Shown here one piece after another: positions 34,206 to 43,178 of a stretch of 64,000 bases of DNA. Location of the stretch: the NCBI GenBank assembly GCA_934162125.1, contig CAKPHU010000001.1:124001-188000 (forward strand), in the 5' to 3' direction. Numbering within the stretch: the stretch's first letter is position 1; each line of letters starts with the position of its first letter. This stretch comes from an uncultured Bacilli bacterium. GTDB lineage: Bacteria > Bacillota_I > Bacilli_A > RF39 > UBA660. The translations under genes and the position numbers were made by a program. Below the pieces are notes generated by a model, which saw only the letters and a list, made by a program, of their open reading frames with translations, was not told the DNA's origin and searched no databases.

Positions 34206-34508
34206 TTATTTTACTTTTACGTTATCAGGATAATTCTCTGACAACTCTTTCAATAGACTAATCATATTTTTTATTAGTGTTTGGGTAATATTATCAGCTT
34301 TAATATTTGATATTATTAAACCATTTTCACTAACTTCATAACTTAGACTATCCTTATCAAATGATAAAATTCCATTTACTGTAGTAGTTACGATACTACT
34401 TACAGAGCTACAAACTATATCTTTTCCGTAGTCAGCATACATGGCATGACCAGTTACTTCTACTTTTTGATATAAATCTTTGTCCTTGGTTATAATTACT
34501 TTAATCAT
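34206..34508 (-). CDS. prp: Ribosomal-processing cysteine protease
   Basis: Small (100-residue) cysteine protease (YsxB/Prp) that cleaves the L27 N-terminal extension. The catalytic dyad is visible in GHAMYADYGKDIVCSSVSS: His21 and Cys33. The location between rplU and rpmA is the conserved Firmicutes arrangement. The ribosome site is weak (GGAT), which fits a low-level enzyme between two abundant ribosomal proteins. In this organism L32 may be a second substrate. Confidence 0.95.
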   Translation of the reverse strand: MIKVIITKDKDLYQKVEVTGHAMYADYGKDIVCSSVSSIVTTTVNGILSFDKDSLSYEVSENGLIISNIKADNITQTLIKNMISLLKELSENYPDNVKVK

Positions 34509-34510
34509 AA

Positions 34511-34813
34511 TTATCCATTAATTTTAGTAATTTTAATTTTTGTATAAGGTTGTCTATGTCCTTTAGTCTTACGATTAGATCTGTCTTTACTTTTGTATTT
34601 GAAAACTTTAATTTTCTTTTGTTTACCATTTTTGATTACTTCACCTTCAACGGTAACATTAGTAAGATAAGGACTACCTATTTTACTATCAAGCATTAAT
34701 ACTTGATCAAATTTTACTGTGTCTCCTACTTCAGCTTCTAGCTTTTCTACGTAAATTTCTGAATTTTCTTGTACATAGTATTGCTTTCCACCAACTTTAA
34801 TTACAGCGTTCAT
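34511..34813 (-). CDS. rplU: Ribosomal protein L21
   Basis: 50S protein binding 23S rRNA. The 100 residues have the family start MNAVIKVGGKQYYVQENSEI, VGDTVKFDQVLML and the C-terminal RNA-binding signature YKSKDRSNRKTKGHRQPYTK. AAGGAGG precedes the ATG. It is the first gene of the rplU-prp-rpmA operon and follows a roughly 100-base leader, likely the autoregulatory L21 leader. Confidence 0.97.
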   Translation of the reverse strand: MNAVIKVGGKQYYVQENSEIYVEKLEAEVGDTVKFDQVLMLDSKIGSPYLTNVTVEGEVIKNGKQKKIKVFKYKSKDRSNRKTKGHRQPYTKIKITKING

Positions 34814-34913
34814 TAATATATACCTCCTTCATTTTATAACTTAAGACTCGCTCGCAAGGTACAATAAATTGTTTAAAACCTTTCAAATGCGGTTTGAGCA
34901 TGAGGCGTCAAAC
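34814..34913 (-). promoter_or_regulatory. Leader of the rplU operon (probable L21 leader RNA)
   Basis: A leader of about 100 bases between a consensus promoter and rplU. It has local complementarity (for example CCTTGCGAGCGAG and TTTGACGCCTCATGCTCAAA segments) and a GC content higher than its surroundings. Its position matches the Firmicutes L21 leader, thought to bind L21 for autoregulation. The assignment is by position and size, not by a full covariance match. Confidence 0.6.
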
Positions 34914-34919
34914 AGTTAG

Positions 34920-34948
34920 ATTATAACATATGCTTTATCAAGTGTCAA
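34920..34948 (-). promoter_or_regulatory. Promoter of rplU-prp-rpmA
   Basis: Minus strand -35 TTGACA (34943-34948), 17-base spacer, extended -10 TGT-TATAAT (34920-34925). It is the closest to perfect consensus in the window, as expected for ribosomal genes. Confidence 0.88.
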
Positions 34949-34965
34949 CTTTTTGACATAATTTT

Positions 34966-36744
34966 CTATACTAGCTCAGTCTTTAATAGTTCTTTATTTC
35001 CTGTAGAAACTGATTCTTTTGGAGTAGCATTTAAAGCTTCTAAGTATTCTGGAAGTTTAGCATCCGGAACAATAAAAGTTGGATTTGTTAAGACTTCAGA
35101 TAGAGACTCACTATCTACTTCTTGTCCAGTGGCATTTAAAAGAGCTACTCGGTCCCAACGTTTAGCGGGAATGTTTAATAGATTGATGTCTTCTTCTAGA
35201 TCTTTGGCATGACCTAGATTAGAAACTTTTTCTATTAATTCATTAAGACTACTATTTGTTAAGAAACCTACATTAGTATTGCGATCAATAGCAGATAATA
35301 AATCTCTTGATTTTAGAGAGTCAATAGAAGCTTTGATAGTAGTACTATCACCTAGTAATGTCTTTGGCGAAGAGTTTAAATATAAAGGATTTAGTCCGGC
35401 AGAAACAAAGGCATGAACATTTTTAAAGACATTGATGTAGGCACTACTTTCTGAATCGAAAACTATTGGATAAGTTGTTAGAAAACTACTATCAATAATT
35501 TTACGTTCATATAAATTTTCAAGATGACTAATAGAGTCACTTGTCGCTTTAGAAAGTATTTCTAGTATCATGTCAGAATCAGTTATTTGCATTTTTCTTA
35601 AACTGGTAAGAGAACTATTTATTTCTGATGGAGTGCTTGTTAGTGTTAATAAATAAGCAAAAGGAACTTCGATACCATGTTTAGCAAAGATACGTTCATA
35701 ATCATGTTTTTTATCTTGTTCAAGAGCAGTATAAGAAGCTTCTAATGGCTCATAGTGACGCATGTTAAGACCATAGATATATTCTAGGACTTGTTTCTTA
35801 ATCTTTTCATCTTTAGCTTTAGAAACTAGAGATTCATATGAAATACATTCTCTATCTTCATCTAGGACTCTAAGATCTGCGATTAGTCCATTGTAGCTAT
35901 TGATAGTCTTAGTTTTTTGACGAACTCTAGTAACATATTTTTGATTTAATGATTGGGTTTTATTATTGATACTATCGAGAAAAGCTTTGATGTCTTTTAA
36001 ATATTCAAACTTAAGTAAAGTTTCTTTAACAACTTTTCTAGCAGTACTATCAGCTTTCTTTTTTTGTTCAGGTGTCAGAAATTGTTCACTAAGAATTTCG
36101 TCCACTGCTTCCTCTGATTGTCTTTGACAGTCATCATAATATTCTTTATAAGCATGCATCTTGCTGACAAAAGCAGCAGTGCTACCTATAATATCAGAAT
36201 TATTTTTAATCTCTTCTAGATCTGTTATAAGTCCTTTTTCATCAGCTTCAAGCATATGTTCTTTAATACTTATTAATTGATATAGGCAAACTAGAAAATT
36301 ATAAGAATAAGATGGAGCAACGTCTAGAACATTTCCTAAACCATATGCCATTGTTATTCTAGCATCAAGTAAAGATAAGTAAGAACGATTTTCGTCTTCT
36401 GTTTTATTTTCAAGATCAACATTAACTAAGATATCTTCATTATCTAATACAATACCAGCCAGAGCTGTCATAACATCGCGAATTTTATTAGCTGGTATTT
36501 GTTCAAATACAGGTGTTACTCTTAAAATAGCATCTTGAACTAATCCTTCGTCTAAGTTGGTATGATACCATAAATAGATAATGCAAGCACCAGTTATATC
36601 TACATCATAGAGGCTTTCATAACTAAAGTATGGATTGTGTTTAAAATATTCAAGAGCAAACTCAACAATACTATTATCATATTCAATACTTTCTAATCTA
36701 GCAATTTCTTCTTCTATTCGGGAAATTAAAAGTTCTTTAGTCAT
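34966..36744 (-). CDS. Uncharacterised helical protein, 592 residues
   Basis: Not recognised. No signal peptide or membrane segment. The sequence is mostly charged helices with a central coiled-coil-like region (~215-300, including EQFLTPEQKKKADSTARKVV). A C-terminal half with repeated short helical units has the feel of an alpha-solenoid: ITDSDMILEILSKATSD, LLSAIDRNTNVGF, LEEDINLLNIPAKRWDRV (the last few resemble mTERF-like or repeat-type helical hairpins). It overlaps the 36737-37693 gene by 8 bases and is translationally coupled to it. Probably a scaffold or lineage-specific cytosolic protein. Function unknown. Confidence 0.7.
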   Translation of the reverse strand: MTKELLISRIEEEIARLESIEYDNSIVEFALEYFKHNPYFSYESLYDVDITGACIIYLWYHTNLDEGLVQDAILRVTPVFEQIPANKIRDVMTALAGIVLDNEDILVNVDLENKTEDENRSYLSLLDARITMAYGLGNVLDVAPSYSYNFLVCLYQLISIKEHMLEADEKGLITDLEEIKNNSDIIGSTAAFVSKMHAYKEYYDDCQRQSEEAVDEILSEQFLTPEQKKKADSTARKVVKETLLKFEYLKDIKAFLDSINNKTQSLNQKYVTRVRQKTKTINSYNGLIADLRVLDEDRECISYESLVSKAKDEKIKKQVLEYIYGLNMRHYEPLEASYTALEQDKKHDYERIFAKHGIEVPFAYLLTLTSTPSEINSSLTSLRKMQITDSDMILEILSKATSDSISHLENLYERKIIDSSFLTTYPIVFDSESSAYINVFKNVHAFVSAGLNPLYLNSSPKTLLGDSTTIKASIDSLKSRDLLSAIDRNTNVGFLTNSSLNELIEKVSNLGHAKDLEEDINLLNIPAKRWDRVALLNATGQEVDSESLSEVLTNPTFIVPDAKLPEYLEALNATPKESVSTGNKELLKTELV

Positions 36745-37693
36745 TTACTTTCACCTTTTCTTTCTTGCTTGATTTGTCTTTTTGACCTAGCATTCTAAAA
36801 AGTTCTTGTTCATAATCATCTTGTATTTTTAAGAAATCTTCATTTTTTATTTGTTCTTTAAGGGTAGCTTCTACTTTACGATACTGACTACATCTTAAAT
36901 TTAGTAGTTCAGAATGTTCTTTATTTCTAGTTGTTTTCTTAGTAAAGGCACTGACAATAGCATAAGTATCTTCACCTAAACGATCAAAAACAACACGAAC
37001 TTTGAAGTCTTTTACTTCTCCGAAGCCTTGTGTAAAGACATTATTAGAACTTAGACGGTTAAAGTTCTTGAATGTACCGTTTTTAATAGATTCAAATAGA
37101 CCTAAGAATTTATCATAATAAGTACTATCAATATGACTTAGTTCTTCTAAGGCACGTGGATAACCAGTTGAAGTTGGAACGAAGATTAAATGGTTAGTGC
37201 TTGATATTTCAGTTAAGTCTAATTCTTCTTCGGACATCAGTTCTCTAAGAAGAGAAATTTGTTGGTTGTTAGTGGCAATGTCTTCGGCAAAAACAGCTAA
37301 TTCTTCACTGTCTTCAGCAAAGTTTCTAATGGTAGCGTTATTTTTTAATAGTTCGATAATTAAACGATTAATTACTAATTCATATTTAGCTGAAGACTTG
37401 TCTGGTAAAAAGACTAAAAGATCTTCTTTAGTAGCTGGTTTTGGTAAATGGGCTAATTCTAATAAATAGATGGAAATATCATCTTCAAAATCCTGGTCGG
37501 TACGATCAATTTCAGGTGTTTCTTCTAATTCAGGTTTTCTCATATAGTCAGTTGGTTCGTAATGAGCTTCTTGAAGAGAAGAAGAGGCAACTATTTCACG
37601 ACGCATTTCTTTAGCAATTCTGATATTTTGTGATAAGACTTTTTGCAGTGCTTCATTATTTAGAGAAGCTGGTTCAACTTTAATAAATTCCAT
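36737..37693 (-). CDS. Uncharacterised cytosolic protein, 318 residues
   Basis: Not recognised. It has a helical, Glu-rich N-terminus (residues 1-90), a middle region (~130-260) that looks like an alpha/beta domain (NGTFKNFNRLSSNNVF, FKVRVVFDRLGEDTYAIVSAF) and a basic, Lys-rich C-terminal tail. The strand wording VRVVFDRLGEDTYAIVSAFTKK resembles the C-terminal strands of RelE/HigB-like folds, but this is too weak to call. The ribosome site is a G-run (GGGGGAT). It is the first gene of a two-gene operon with the 592-residue protein, from promoter 37722-37750. Function unknown. Confidence 0.7.
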   Translation of the reverse strand: MEFIKVEPASLNNEALQKVLSQNIRIAKEMRREIVASSSLQEAHYEPTDYMRKPELEETPEIDRTDQDFEDDISIYLLELAHLPKPATKEDLLVFLPDKSSAKYELVINRLIIELLKNNATIRNFAEDSEELAVFAEDIATNNQQISLLRELMSEEELDLTEISSTNHLIFVPTSTGYPRALEELSHIDSTYYDKFLGLFESIKNGTFKNFNRLSSNNVFTQGFGEVKDFKVRVVFDRLGEDTYAIVSAFTKKTTRNKEHSELLNLRCSQYRKVEATLKEQIKNEDFLKIQDDYEQELFRMLGQKDKSSKKEKVKVND

Positions 37694-37721
37694 ACCACAA
37701 TCCCCCTTTTTGTCTTTGCAT

Positions 37722-37750
37722 ATTATAGCATTTTTTTAGTGATATAGCAA
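37722..37750 (-). promoter_or_regulatory. Promoter of the 36737-34966 gene pair
   Basis: Minus strand -35 TTGCTA (37745-37750), 17-base spacer, extended -10 TGC-TATAAT (37722-37727). Confidence 0.78.
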
Positions 37751-37781
37751 GAAAAACTAGTATTATCAAGCATTTAGGCAA

Positions 37782-37805
37782 AAGAAAAAGTCCATTTCTG
37801 GACTT
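37782..37805 (-). terminator. Intrinsic terminator of the 39844-37809 operon
   Basis: AAGTCCA (37788-37794) pairs with TGGACTT (37799-37805), 4-base loop, then TTTTTC on the minus strand. Confidence 0.85.
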
Positions 37806-37808
37806 CAT

Positions 37809-39851
37809 TTAATCTCTTTTAACGTATGCTTCACCTTTAACCGGTTCATTTGATACAGTTTCAGTTACCATAGTTTCTAACTCATTTGTTTGAGCTTGTA
37901 CTGGTGTGGCAGCTGGACTATAAAGAGTATCTACTGGATCAGTATATTGAACTGCTGGCATAGTAGTTGGTGCAGGTGCTGGAGTTGAAACTGGTTCATA
38001 AGCCGGAGCTTCTATTGGAGCTGGTGCAACTGGAGTAACTGGTGTCATTTGTTCTTCTTCATAAGTATCAAACTTAATAGCAGGAATTGTTTCTGGTTCT
38101 GGCATTACCACAGCATTAAAGTTTACAGCTGGTGCTGATGCCATAGTAGGCATTTGATATTCATCTTTCTCTTCTACTATTGGAGTTGTAACTGCTGGTG
38201 TTTCTTCAGTTAAAGACACTGGTATGTTAGCTGACTCTTTTGGTTGGAATACTTCGTTCACAGCTTCACGTACTTCATTAACTTTTCCTTTTTCGTAAAC
38301 TGTTTGAGCAGAAGTTTCAATTAGTCTCATGGCATCAGCATAAGTACTTGGAGCATAAAAATCAACATTTTCTTTTTCTTTGCCAGTGTAGAATCTAACA
38401 TCTTTATATTCTTCTCCAGCATAAGATACGATATTTTCTCTTAACTGTTCTAAAACTTCTTGACGCTGTAGTTTCTCAGCTTGTAGTTGGCTTCTAGCTT
38501 TTGCGACATTCTCTTTTAGTTCAGATATAGCCTCTTCACTATGAGCTATATCTCTTCCAACGGCACCTAAGCTTTCTTGCAGGCTTTCAGCACTACTAAA
38601 GTCTAAACCATTTTTTATACCTAGAAGAGAAGTATATTTGTTTTTATACCAGTTTATGATTTCACAACAAATCTCGTCACTAAATCTTTCTATTTGCATA
38701 TTATAAATTGCAAGTTCAGATTTAACTCTAGAAGTTTTAATAATTTTTTTAGCAAGTTTATCACGACGTTCTGTAAGATCTTTTAGATGTTCATATGCAA
38801 AAGGTGTTTGAATCTTTGACTCGTGTTGTCTTATTTCTTCTAAAGTTGGAACTCTTTTATTTCCGTTGTCATATCCAATATATTCATGGCCAACTAAGAA
38901 AGATATTTTTTCTGGAGTTAATTCTTCATATAATAAAGTGTTTTTAGCTTCTTTAAATCTTCTTTCATAATCTCTTACAACCATTTCAAGAATACTTCTA
39001 TCTTCAATAGTGTGAATAAATGCATCTTTCTGTTTGTCAGTGTGTAAGGCAACTAGATTTCTAAGATCTTCAGGTAACTGATATGGGTTTGATACAAATA
39101 ATGTAGTTCGAACTGGGGACTGCAACATAAGATCTCTTTGAGCACCATAATTAGCTACCATTCTAGCCATTTTATCGGCTTTTTCTGGATCGTTTGCGAA
39201 TTGAGCTAACATCTCCGCACCTTTTGAAACATCTATACCATTAGTTAAAATCATTTCATAATAAGCTGGGTTTCCAGTCTTTTCGGCAAGAGATCGTCTT
39301 ATTTCTTCTGGAGTACGAGTTGCGATAGCATCAATTTCAAATTGAAGACTTTCTCTATCTCTAGCTATTGCTTGGAAAACATAGCCTGTTTTCTCATCAT
39401 ACCTATTTAATTCAGATTGGAAGTAATTTCTATCACGTAATGCTTCTCTCTTAGCTTCAGGAGTTTCGGCTGTTACACTTTTAGTAATACTTTCTCTTAA
39501 TCTAGCTTCTAGAACAGTTTTAAGTTCACGAGCCTCACGCTCACGAGCAGTAATTTCATCAATACGAGGTTGGAATTCAGCTATTTTTTCTTGATTATAG
39601 GCTCCTAATTCTTCAGGTGTCATAGCTTTAATTCTAGCATAGGCAGGTAGTCCTACCATGTTATTTAGGCTATTCCATCTATCTCTAAGAAGACCTCTTT
39701 CTCTTGTAGCTTCTGCAATTATTCTTACATCTTCTTCAGTTTTCTGACGTTTGCTTTCATGTTCAGAAATTCTGTCATCTAAAGCTGTGACCTGGTCTTG
39801 AAGTTCAGCCATTTCACGTTCAAACATTGTTAAGAATTCTTCTTTAGTCAT
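37809..39851 (-). CDS. Large coiled-coil protein with Pro-rich C-terminus, unknown function
   Basis: 680 residues. The N-terminal ~180 residues are heptad-rich coiled coil (EREMAELQDQVTALDDRISE and onward). A globular helical middle (~190-430) carries no known motif, a second coiled coil spans ~420-500, and a disordered Pro/Ala/Thr/Glu-rich tail runs from ~560 to the end. There are no membrane segments. It starts inside the 3' end of a 47-residue gene, with which it overlaps by 8 bases. The tail composition resembles that of the PilC-like and HPt-REC proteins. Possibly a cytoskeletal or scaffold protein. Function unknown. Confidence 0.7.
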   Translation of the reverse strand: MTKEEFLTMFEREMAELQDQVTALDDRISEHESKRQKTEEDVRIIAEATRERGLLRDRWNSLNNMVGLPAYARIKAMTPEELGAYNQEKIAEFQPRIDEITAREREARELKTVLEARLRESITKSVTAETPEAKREALRDRNYFQSELNRYDEKTGYVFQAIARDRESLQFEIDAIATRTPEEIRRSLAEKTGNPAYYEMILTNGIDVSKGAEMLAQFANDPEKADKMARMVANYGAQRDLMLQSPVRTTLFVSNPYQLPEDLRNLVALHTDKQKDAFIHTIEDRSILEMVVRDYERRFKEAKNTLLYEELTPEKISFLVGHEYIGYDNGNKRVPTLEEIRQHESKIQTPFAYEHLKDLTERRDKLAKKIIKTSRVKSELAIYNMQIERFSDEICCEIINWYKNKYTSLLGIKNGLDFSSAESLQESLGAVGRDIAHSEEAISELKENVAKARSQLQAEKLQRQEVLEQLRENIVSYAGEEYKDVRFYTGKEKENVDFYAPSTYADAMRLIETSAQTVYEKGKVNEVREAVNEVFQPKESANIPVSLTEETPAVTTPIVEEKDEYQMPTMASAPAVNFNAVVMPEPETIPAIKFDTYEEEQMTPVTPVAPAPIEAPAYEPVSTPAPAPTTMPAVQYTDPVDTLYSPAATPVQAQTNELETMVTETVSNEPVKGEAYVKRD

Positions 39852-39987
39852 TTGTTCTAACCTCCTCTAGTCTATCTAATAAATCTTCTAATTCACTAAC
39901 GGAAAGTTCAGAAAAAAGTTGAGTTAATTCTTCTTTACTTAAGGCTAGTAGTTTTTCCATAGTTTCACTACGTCCAGTTTCATTCAT
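39844..39987 (-). CDS. Small acidic helical protein, 47 residues
   Basis: Short gene of 47 residues beginning MNETGRSETMEKLLALS, followed by a repeat-like pattern KEELTQLFSELSVSELEDLLDRLEE, a clear amphipathic helical hairpin. AAGGAG sits at good spacing before ATG 39985-39987, and a strong promoter lies at 40044-40072. Its stop overlaps the start of the large coiled-coil gene by 8 bases, so the two are translated together, and it could be a partner or leader peptide. No family recognised. Confidence 0.7.
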   Translation of the reverse strand: MNETGRSETMEKLLALSKEELTQLFSELSVSELEDLLDRLEEVRTND

Positions 39988-40043
39988 ATTTACAACTCCT
40001 TTGTATTTTTAGATGCCTTCTTACTATCATCTATTCTATGTTA

Positions 40044-40072
40044 ATTATAGACTTTTTTAATGATAAAAGCAA
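40044..40072 (-). promoter_or_regulatory. Promoter of the 39844-37809 operon
   Basis: Minus strand -35 TTGCTT (40067-40072), 17-base spacer, -10 TATAAT (40044-40049), immediately after the addA stop codon. Confidence 0.77.
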
Positions 40073-40078
40073 GATATT

Positions 40079-43000
40079 TTACATGACCTTACGGGAGATA
40101 GAATCAGTTATAGAATATAGGTAACAACTAACAGGTTTATTAGTAAGACTTGAAATAATACGACTATAACCATTTAATTGTTTGTCATAGGCTTCATCAA
40201 AGATATTTTTTAGTTTGTAGTCAACAATAATTAAATGAGTTCCGCAATCAATAAGGAGATCAATAATACCATGTTCTAGAGTATTGTCTTCTTCATAAAT
40301 AAATTCATATTCTTTATAGAAGGCAGCATTCTTATTTTCTTTGATTAAATCCCATTCTAAGAACTTAGTAATCTTTGGGGCAATATTAGCTGGAATATTT
40401 TCTAAAGCAGTATTAGTAAAATCTAGAGTCTCAAGACATTCATGTACTTTAGTACCATATTCCATTAGTTCTTTTTCTTCTTTCGTTATTAGATGAAGAC
40501 TCTCTTTAGAAAAATGACTTTCTGTTAAAGTCTCTTTTGGAAATTCTAACTCTTCTACTTTAAGAGGAGAAATATTGGTATTTAAATCAAAAAGAGCTTT
40601 ATCTTTATTTAATAAATAGTCTTTAGAGATAGTTAAATCAACCTTTGTAACATAAGGTAGAAGAATGGTATAGATACTTTTCATAATACTTAAGAAACTA
40701 TTATATTTACTTCTTTCATAATAAGGGACTACGTCAGATACTTCTTTAGTTTCTTCTTGTTCTGGTATGACAATAATCATCTTTTCTTTAGCTCTAGTTA
40801 AGGCTACATATAAAAGTCTTATTCTTTCAGATATTTCTTCTTCACGAGTAGCTTTTTTAGTAAGAGTTTTTAAAATAGTGTCTTTATAGTAACCATTTAC
40901 ATAGGGAAGTAAGAGACCATATTTGTTATCGAAAAGAATTTTTTCTTTTAGTTCACTTAAGTTAAAACGGCCAAAGAAAGAAGCAAAGTAACAGATTGGA
41001 AATTCTAGACCTTTAGACTTATGAATAGTCATTATTTTACAGCTATTTTGACTAGATTCATTGATAGAGAACTTTAAGTCAAATGAGCTCTCCTCTACTT
41101 CATCAAGATATGTAATGAAATCATAGATAGTGTTACCTTCAAGAGAATAATTACTAATTAAATTATAAATGTATTCACATCTTGTACGGTATAGAGAAAC
41201 ACTACCGATGGTAATTAGTTTCTTCTCATAATCTAGACTTTCTAAAACATAAAGTAAGTACTCAGAAACAGACATAAGATCCATATTTTTAATTAGAGGA
41301 AGACATGATGTATAAATAGATGATTCTTTATAAGTATTATTTACATAGTATTTATAGATTTCTTGATCAGGAATTTTGAATAAGAAACTACGAGCTAGGG
41401 AAATAAAACTATATTTAAATTCATTGTCATAGTTATTTTTCTTGAGACAGATCAAGAACTTTAGAAGACTCTTAATAACTAGTAAGTCATCGGCATTAGA
41501 TAGTGAAGTATCTTTTAAAATACTTAGAGGGATTTGTTCATACTCAAAGATTTTTTTATAAAGTTCAAAGTTTTTACTTTTATCTAAGAGAATAACGATA
41601 TCAGAGTATTTTAAAGGACGAAGAACTTTAGTGTTTTTATCAAAGACTTGATAGTTATTAGCCATTTTATTTTTAATATCTTCGGCAATAATAAATATTT
41701 CTTGTTCATCTTTAGTGATATTAGTACCTACAGCAGGGGTATAAGTTAAGACATCAAGGTTATAGTCTTGAGATGTTTTACCTTCTTCGTTATAGCTCAT
41801 GTTACCAAAAACCATGCGATGAGAAGCTTTATAATCAGCGCCACCTATCGCATCATCCATAAATAGATCGAATAATAAATTGATTGAAGATAAGACTTCT
41901 TCACGAGAACGAAAATTCTTAACTAAATCAATTTTAATGCCGGCATCAGTATCACGATAAGAATCATATTTATTTTTAAAGATATAAGGGTTGGCGTTAC
42001 GGAAACGATAAATTGATTGTTTGATGTCTCCTACCATATAGACATTGTTTCTAGATATTAGAGAAATAAGCATTTCTTGAGTATCAGAAGTATCTTGATA
42101 TTCATCAACCATAATTTCTTTAAAACTGTTAGTTAGTTCTTTTCTAATGTCTTCATTTTCTTCAACGACTTTGATAGCTAAAAAAGCAATATCTGTAAAG
42201 TTAAACATCTCATGTTCAGCTTTATAAGCTGTTAGACGTTTATCTAATTTACGTAGAAGTTCAAAGATGACAGTAGCGTTTTCTTTAGTATTTTCTATTT
42301 CCTTAATGATTTCTTCTTCATTTTCATAGATAAGAAGATCTTTTATCTCATTAAGCAAGACAGTTAAGGTTTCTTTTAGTTCTTTACCTTCATCAGGAGT
42401 ATCTTTAGGTACTGATGGGAAACGTCCTAAAAGAGAAAGCTTTAATTCATCATAAGTCGTAGCGTTAAAGAATAGTTCTAAGTAGTCTTCTACTTTACTA
42501 GTATAGGTTCCATCAAAGTAAAGAGAAAAAGAAGTGAGTAGATCTTTAATAGAATCCTTGTAACTTAAGATTAGAGAGATGTATTCATCAACAAACTTTC
42601 TAATATTTTCAGGTGTGTAATAAGTAGAAATATAATTTTTTAAGAAAGATTCTTTATCATATTTTAAAGATATTTTTTTATAAGTATTTAGAATGTACTT
42701 TTTTAACTCTTCATCATCTTTTAGGCAGAAGTCCATAATTAACTTTTTGAAGTCTTGTTTGTATGATAAATAATTTAAATCAAATATTTCGTCTAAGATC
42801 TTTTTGGTTTCAATGTTTATAAGTACTTCATCAGTTACTTTGATGTTGTTGGTGATATTTAACTTAGTATGATATTTTTTTACGATAGCTAGAGAGAAAG
42901 CATCAAAAGTAGTAATATAGGCACCATCTATTAAGTTAGCTTCAGCTTCAAGACCAGGAGTTTTATTAATAGCACTACGAATACGTTCTTTCATTTCAGC

Positions 43001-43177
43001 AGCAGCAGCATTGGTAAAGGTTAAAATTAATAGTTCATTGATGTGAGTATTTTCTTTTAATTTACGAATAACACGTTCAGTTAGAACGGCTGTTTTACCA
43101 GATCCAGCACCTGCTGAAACAATGATGTTTTTACCCTCTTCATTAATTGCGGTTAATTGTTCAGGTGTCCAAGCCAT
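40079..43177 (-). CDS. addA: ATP-dependent helicase/nuclease subunit A
   Basis: UvrD-like helicase plus nuclease subunit of AddAB, the Firmicutes counterpart of RecBCD for double-strand break resection. About 1032 residues, shorter than Bacillus AddA (about 1230). Motifs: Walker A SAGAGSGKTAVLTERV, VDEYQDTSDTQ, GDIKQSIYRFRNA, MTIHKSKGLEFP, LLYVALTRAKEKM, and a C-terminal nuclease with HGIIDLLIDCG and IVDYKLKN. The start is ATG 43175-43177, one base after the addB stop; the in-frame GTG three codons earlier is part of the AGGAGGTG ribosome site that lies inside addB. Confidence 0.94.
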   Translation of the reverse strand: MAWTPEQLTAINEEGKNIIVSAGAGSGKTAVLTERVIRKLKENTHINELLILTFTNAAAAEMKERIRSAINKTPGLEAEANLIDGAYITTFDAFSLAIVKKYHTKLNITNNIKVTDEVLINIETKKILDEIFDLNYLSYKQDFKKLIMDFCLKDDEELKKYILNTYKKISLKYDKESFLKNYISTYYTPENIRKFVDEYISLILSYKDSIKDLLTSFSLYFDGTYTSKVEDYLELFFNATTYDELKLSLLGRFPSVPKDTPDEGKELKETLTVLLNEIKDLLIYENEEEIIKEIENTKENATVIFELLRKLDKRLTAYKAEHEMFNFTDIAFLAIKVVEENEDIRKELTNSFKEIMVDEYQDTSDTQEMLISLISRNNVYMVGDIKQSIYRFRNANPYIFKNKYDSYRDTDAGIKIDLVKNFRSREEVLSSINLLFDLFMDDAIGGADYKASHRMVFGNMSYNEEGKTSQDYNLDVLTYTPAVGTNITKDEQEIFIIAEDIKNKMANNYQVFDKNTKVLRPLKYSDIVILLDKSKNFELYKKIFEYEQIPLSILKDTSLSNADDLLVIKSLLKFLICLKKNNYDNEFKYSFISLARSFLFKIPDQEIYKYYVNNTYKESSIYTSCLPLIKNMDLMSVSEYLLYVLESLDYEKKLITIGSVSLYRTRCEYIYNLISNYSLEGNTIYDFITYLDEVEESSFDLKFSINESSQNSCKIMTIHKSKGLEFPICYFASFFGRFNLSELKEKILFDNKYGLLLPYVNGYYKDTILKTLTKKATREEEISERIRLLYVALTRAKEKMIIVIPEQEETKEVSDVVPYYERSKYNSFLSIMKSIYTILLPYVTKVDLTISKDYLLNKDKALFDLNTNISPLKVEELEFPKETLTESHFSKESLHLITKEEKELMEYGTKVHECLETLDFTNTALENIPANIAPKITKFLEWDLIKENKNAAFYKEYEFIYEEDNTLEHGIIDLLIDCGTHLIIVDYKLKNIFDEAYDKQLNGYSRIISSLTNKPVSCYLYSITDSISRKVM

Positions 43178-43178
43178 A

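Noticed and set aside
34944..34959. Terminator after the 34966-36744 gene (TGTCA...TGACA hairpin)
   Set aside because: The stem overlaps the rplU promoter -35 and is not followed by a T-run on the minus strand.
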